Assembly (NCBI GenBank): GCA_964621455.1
Contig: CAZULW010000050.1
Location: forward strand, 1 to 16,700
Source of the DNA: G020354025 sp964621455
GTDB taxonomy: Bacteria > Fidelibacterota > Marinisomatia > SCGC-AAA003-L08 > TS1B11
Direction of reading: 5' to 3'
DNA: 16,700 nt
Below are positions 14,186-16,700 of the stretch, piece by piece (positions within the stretch are counted from its first letter, which is position 1; each line of letters starts with the position of its first letter). The translations under genes and the position numbers were made by a program. The notes under the pieces are model-generated. The model made no database searches. It was not told where the DNA came from and saw only the letters and a list, made by a program, of their open reading frames with translations.

Positions 14186-14309
14186 GATCGGCTGGGGCAT
14201 GGAGGGCAAAAAATCCTCGATTCCCAGCAACGATGGGAAAAACCAGCCAGACCATGATGATACCCCCAGGAGCACCCAGTTCAGGTCGATTCAACCAGCG
14301 CCTCTGCAT
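14186..14309 (-). pseudogene. 5' remnant of a sugar-type ABC transporter permease gene
   Basis: An ATG at 14309 with GGAGGG just upstream opens the frame MQRRWLNRPELGAPGGII followed by MVWLVFPIVAGNRGFFAL. This looks like the N-terminal tail and first membrane helix of RbsC-type (CUT2) sugar ABC permeases. After about 38-40 residues the similarity ends and the frame runs into repeat DNA (composite copy E), so the other ~270 residues of such a permease are missing. It lies in the same orientation as the upstream glycerophosphodiesterase gene. I recognise the family by pattern only, and a chance resemblance is possible. Confidence 0.5.
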
Positions 14310-14391
14310 ATCCCTCCAGTAAATAGTTCGACAGGTGGCTTAGAGGTGATTATTCCAGGAGCTTACTTTTCTTGAATTATCGGGTTCCGTA

Positions 14392-15423
14392 CTATTTATG
14401 CAGCCCTCTTGCTCGTAACAAAGGCATAAGAATATCAATATGATCGGACTGTAAATAATCTGGGGCTGTTTCGATTGTCATTAATATTATCATCTCTGTA
14501 TCGTGTTGCATTGTATTTATCATTGATTTCCGACCTGCTACATGAATTTCTCGTACCAATTTTTCACTGAATTGCTCCCAATTGATATTAATAATGGGTG
14601 GATAAAATTCTTGAAGGACAATCGGCAATCCCGCGTATCCGAATGGAACAGTAGGACGGATAATGAAGCCATCCGATAACTTCAGTGTCTCGTTCATTAA
14701 ATCCCAGTTGCCACAGTACAGAGTTATATTCTCTATCATACCCTCTTCGCGTAAGACTCGTATCAACTTGCTGGGTGTACCTGCCTTGAAGTCTATATCA
14801 GGTAGGGCTTTGCCACGGATCGCACCCAATGCTTCTCTCAAGGTAGGGACTCCCACCCCTTCAAACTCTGGACTGAACCATGAACCCGCGTCGAGTTCTT
14901 TTATCTCCTTTAAAGTATGTTCAGCAACTTTCCCAGTTCCGTTCGTGGTTCGGTCGACTGTTTCATCGTGCATGATAACCAATTCACCGTCTTTGGTTTC
15001 TCGTATATCCATTTCGATCAGGTCAGCCCCATACTCAATGGCGATCTCAAAAGCAGGTATTGTATTTTCGGGAGCGAATTTTGTGGTCCCGCGATGACCA
15101 ACCACGATGATTCCTGGCCACTCATAGAATGATTCACCATTTTTGGTGATTTTCATCACACGTGCGACTTTCGCATTGACGATGGATTGGTAGCGATCTT
15201 GACCCACTTCTCCCTCAAGGATGTAAGCCGGATTATCGTTATAGGTTGTAGGCTCAATACTGGTTGTAATCAAACGAATTCCGGGTGCTTCTTGATTAAC
15301 GATTCTTTCAACCAGATGGATTGCTTCGACCGGTGTAATTTCGCCAACCTGTTGTGAAGAACATGCAAGTACGAAGATGACGGAAAGAAGGTAAGTGACA
15401 ACAATTCTTCTATTTTTAATCAT
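14392..15423 (-). CDS. Lipoprotein glycerophosphodiester phosphodiesterase
   Basis: A 343-residue envelope protein that would hydrolyse glycerophosphodiesters to glycerol-3-phosphate and an alcohol. The N-terminus is a lipoprotein signal with lipobox VLAC (Cys21). Residues about 29-95 (TPVEAIHLVERIVNQEAPGI, then a beta-rich part) resemble a PepSY-like domain. From residue 107 the GDPD barrel shows HRGTTKFAPENT (His110, Arg111, Glu119, Asn120), IEMDIRETKDGELVIMHD (Glu137, Asp139, His152) and the late LPDIDFKAG. The catalytic His pair and metal ligands are present, so it is likely active. GAGGAGG lies seven bases before the ATG. Base composition is clearly more AT-rich than the neighbours, which suggests recent transfer. 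The fusion of a PepSY-like part to GDPD is uncommon in my experience. Confidence 0.9.
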   Translation of the reverse strand: MIKNRRIVVTYLLSVIFVLACSSQQVGEITPVEAIHLVERIVNQEAPGIRLITTSIEPTTYNDNPAYILEGEVGQDRYQSIVNAKVARVMKITKNGESFYEWPGIIVVGHRGTTKFAPENTIPAFEIAIEYGADLIEMDIRETKDGELVIMHDETVDRTTNGTGKVAEHTLKEIKELDAGSWFSPEFEGVGVPTLREALGAIRGKALPDIDFKAGTPSKLIRVLREEGMIENITLYCGNWDLMNETLKLSDGFIIRPTVPFGYAGLPIVLQEFYPPIININWEQFSEKLVREIHVAGRKSMINTMQHDTEMIILMTIETAPDYLQSDHIDILMPLLRARGLHK

Positions 15424-15700
15424 AACATCCTCCTCAGTTTAAATTAGGTAATTGATAATTTTTCTCACTAAGTGGCAGCAGACGTTATCATAAAGAAAAT
15501 AAGGGTAAAGCCCCAAAAGAGTCACCAATGTTGTTAATATCAGTCAATGCAAAGGAACTTACGGCGGAGGAGGAACCGAGCCGATGCTGACCGGACTGAT
15601 CCCATTTTTTCTCGCGGTACGCCTGTGGCGGGATACATCCCCCCGCTGGCCGGGGATAGTCTCCCGGCCCAGCCTGGTATGTTCGATCAGGCCGTGTTTG
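15424..15700. other. Intergenic region, possible promoter and stem-loops
   Basis: Short of 300 bases and no gene is supported. The part next to the glycerophosphodiesterase gene is AT-rich. On the minus strand TATGATAAC (15484-15492) could be a -10 box, but no good -35 accompanies it. Two stem-loops lie at 15627-15673. Confidence 0.5.
15627..15673 (-). terminator. Pair of stem-loops after the small membrane protein gene; possible terminator
   Basis: GGGAT-AC-ATCCC (15630-15641) is followed by a strong stem, GCTGGCCGGG paired with CCCGGCCCAGC (15645-15673, one bulged base, 8-nt loop). They start 28 nt after the stop of the 15701-15979 gene. No T-run follows on either strand, so this is not a classic intrinsic terminator. 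Confidence 0.3.
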
Positions 15701-15979
15701 CTAGGCTGCCGCCGCCTCAGGGGCTGCAGCTGTTGTGGGTACAAACTTGTTGTACAGCCACGCCAGTACCGCCCCGCCGATGAGCCCATCAACGAAACCA
15801 TAGGCCAGTCCGATAAGCCCGCCGTACCACGTTACCGAGTAGCCCAGATATACGTTTGACAGCCTGGACAACATCTCCCCTTCGTAGCCCCTGAGCAGAA
15901 ACCAGTAGGTGATAAGGAAAATCGCCAGACCCCATGTAATCCCGGCCGCCAGGGCCAGTGCTTTTATGTTCAGTTTCAT
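15701..15979 (-). CDS. Small membrane protein, holin-like (often labelled bacteriophage holin)
   Basis: A 92-residue protein with two clear hydrophobic stretches, ALALAAGITWGLAIFLITYW (about 7-28) and YGGLIGLAYGFVDGLIGGAV (about 52-71), then an Ala-rich tail. The pattern AAGITWGL...YLGYSVTWYGGLIGLAYGFVDGLIGG matches small chromosomal proteins that databases often call phage holins. The name comes from topology, and nothing phage-like is nearby, so I would not infer lysis. AGGGAG lies 4-5 nt before the ATG, supporting the start. It stands alone in orientation with 277 bp to the next minus-strand gene. Function is unknown. Confidence 0.75.
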   Translation of the reverse strand: MKLNIKALALAAGITWGLAIFLITYWFLLRGYEGEMLSRLSNVYLGYSVTWYGGLIGLAYGFVDGLIGGAVLAWLYNKFVPTTAAAPEAAAA

Positions 15980-16214
15980 CGTAGCTCCCTTTGATGGTTT
16001 AACAAAAGCATTCCGCTGAAAGCTACGCAGCGAAATGGCAAAATCAAAATGTGATCCCTACAGCGAATCGCAATGGTGGGTTGTCCCCCGATTTCACCAA
16101 TACTCCACGCCGTCTTCGTCCGTGCATTACGAAGCGTGCTCAAATGCCGTCGCCGAATTTCCTTCTCCCCGACCTGATTGATCCGTAGCTTTTTGGATTA
16201 ATAGGCCCCAGGCG
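15980..16214. other. Divergent intergenic region
   Basis: This is a 235-bp stretch between the minus-strand holin-like gene and the plus-strand gene at 16215. I see no RNA gene, strong promoter or repeat in it. It may hold promoters for both directions. Confidence 0.5.
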
Positions 16215-16472
16215 ATGAGAGCCCGGCCCGTATAAATCCCCTCCGCAAGGGAGCCAACCGGCAGCCAATGGTCGGACTGGTTTGCAGGCCTGAGGGTGAC
16301 CTCGAAGAGCAAGGTCACGACCATCAGCGGACTGGTAACCGACCAGGCTGCGCTGCATGGCATCATCAGCCGCGTACGAGACTTGGGCCTGCCCCTGATA
16401 TCCGTGAACCGGATCGAGCCCGAGGGAGAAGAAGACACCAACACCAACGAAAACGGGGAAACGGAGAAATGA
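16215..16472 (+). pseudogene. Small conserved gene with an in-frame TAA near its start
   Basis: From 16236 the frame reads 78 residues of convincing protein, including QWSDWFAGLRVTSKSKVTTI and VTDQAALHGIISRVRDLGLP followed by LISVNRIEP, then an acidic tail and TGA. The VTDQAALHG...IRDLGLPLISV ending is a pattern I know from small uncharacterised bacterial proteins that begin about ten residues before the WSDWF motif. No standard start exists at that point. An ATG at 16215 is in frame but meets TAA at 16233 after six sense codons. Either a nonsense change or frameshift has broken the gene, or it starts from a rare codon, or GTG at 16296 gives a short form. Its stop overlaps the next ATG (ATGA), as in a working operon. 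Confidence 0.6.
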
Positions 16473-16700
16473 CATCACATCGGCGCACCAGAACAACATT
16501 CATGATCGCATCCGTGGTGGGACTTGCGGTTGTATCCTGGCTCCCGGCCCAACCCCCCACCGGCCCGGAAATCCTCGACCGGATAAACGAGATTACGAAC
16601 GTCACCAATGCCAGGAGCGTGATGACGCAGACCATCCGGACCTCCTCCGGCCAGCTGCGGACCTTCGAGCTGGAGTCCTTCTCGGCCAACAAGGGGGAGA
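16469..16700 (+). CDS. LolA-like outer membrane lipoprotein-sorting protein, partial
   Basis: Only the first 77 codons are in the window. A signal peptide (TFMIASVVGLAVVSWLPAQP, about 10-29) is followed by TGPEILDRINEITNVTNARS and VMTQTIRTSSGQLRTFELES, the opening of the LolA-like periplasmic domain (EIL...D, then M...I...G..R...) found in proteins next to lipid-export or RND/MMPL transporters. The mature protein would be periplasmic and carry a lipid or lipoprotein. The ATG overlaps the stop of the gene before it (ATGA), and GGGGAA lies about 8 nt upstream. The gene runs off the window end. Confidence 0.7.
   Translation, partial: MTSHRRTRTTFMIASVVGLAVVSWLPAQPPTGPEILDRINEITNVTNARSVMTQTIRTSSGQLRTFELESFSANKGE

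Larger units (their letters stand above)
13700..14391. other. Gene-poor strip made of short repeats and a gene remnant
   Basis: No intact gene is supported in these 692 bases. They hold an ATTGAAG-like heptad run (13759-13779), GGCAGTA-type heptads (13816-13834), three 16-bp tandem units, an imperfect palindrome (13945-13965), two diverged TAACCGCCAAG repeats, two copies of the interspersed element, and the 5' remnant of a permease gene (14186-14309). Confidence 0.75.

Noticed and set aside
14040..14309. An 89-codon minus-strand gene
   Set aside because: Only its first ~38 codons look like protein (permease start). The rest is translated repeat DNA, so it is treated as a remnant.
15559..15859. 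Overlapping open frames on both strands around the stem-loops
   Set aside because: Low-complexity Arg/Pro-rich translations with no start signal. They overlap the better supported 15701-15979 gene.
15701..15979. Prophage evidence from the holin-like protein
   Set aside because: No endolysin, terminase, integrase or structural gene is in the window. The label rests on size and topology only.
16127..16447. Minus-strand open frame of 106 codons
   Set aside because: Antisense shadow of the small plus-strand gene, whose own frame is more protein-like and is coupled to the LolA-like gene.

Overview
The window is a GC-rich, gene-dense stretch from a diderm (LPS-making) bacterium, apparently part of a draft or metagenome-derived assembly. 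The evidence for an outer membrane is a lipid A acyltransferase, an MsbA-type exporter, a Kdo-kinase-like protein, a LolA-like protein and a LytM (M23) peptidase. A FloA/NfeD pair and gene styles familiar from uncultured FCB-type phyla are also present. Phylum cannot be fixed from sequence alone.

Layout. (1) 26-3619, minus: lipid A acyltransferase, threonylcarbamoyl-AMP synthase, then an MsbA-like ABC exporter. (2) 3636-7324, plus: NfeD-type membrane serine protease, flotillin-like FloA, a one-TM proline-rich protein and a SAM methyltransferase. (3) 13699-7298, minus: M23 peptidase, rhomboid protease, cytidine deaminase, uridine kinase, adenylate kinase, dephospho-CoA kinase and a Kdo-kinase-like protein, tightly packed with overlaps such as TAATG. 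This is a run of pyrimidine salvage, nucleotide and cofactor kinases flanked by envelope functions. (4) 13700-14391: a gene-poor strip full of short interspersed repeats, plus the truncated 5' end of a sugar ABC permease gene. (5) 14392-15423, minus: an AT-richer lipoprotein glycerophosphodiesterase. (6) 15701-15979, minus: a small holin-like membrane protein. (7) 16215-16700, plus: a small conserved gene carrying an in-frame TAA near its start, overlapped by ATGA with the start of a LolA-like gene cut by the window edge.

Two 100-N gaps (2431-2530, 9504-9603) are each flanked by the same 55 bases on both sides. They look like unmerged contig overlaps, not missing DNA. Collapsing each (removing 155 positions) restores continuous frames in the threonylcarbamoyl-AMP synthase and uridine kinase genes.

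The most notable signal is a 23-25 bp interspersed element (core TTCGAC-N2/3-GCTCAGG). It occurs at least five times in 11.5 kb: three copies lie inside protein-coding frames (lpxL-type gene tail, nfeD signal peptide, proline-rich linker), one sits inside another repeat, and one is a composite carrying other palindromes. No complete new multi-gene defence or mobile system was found.
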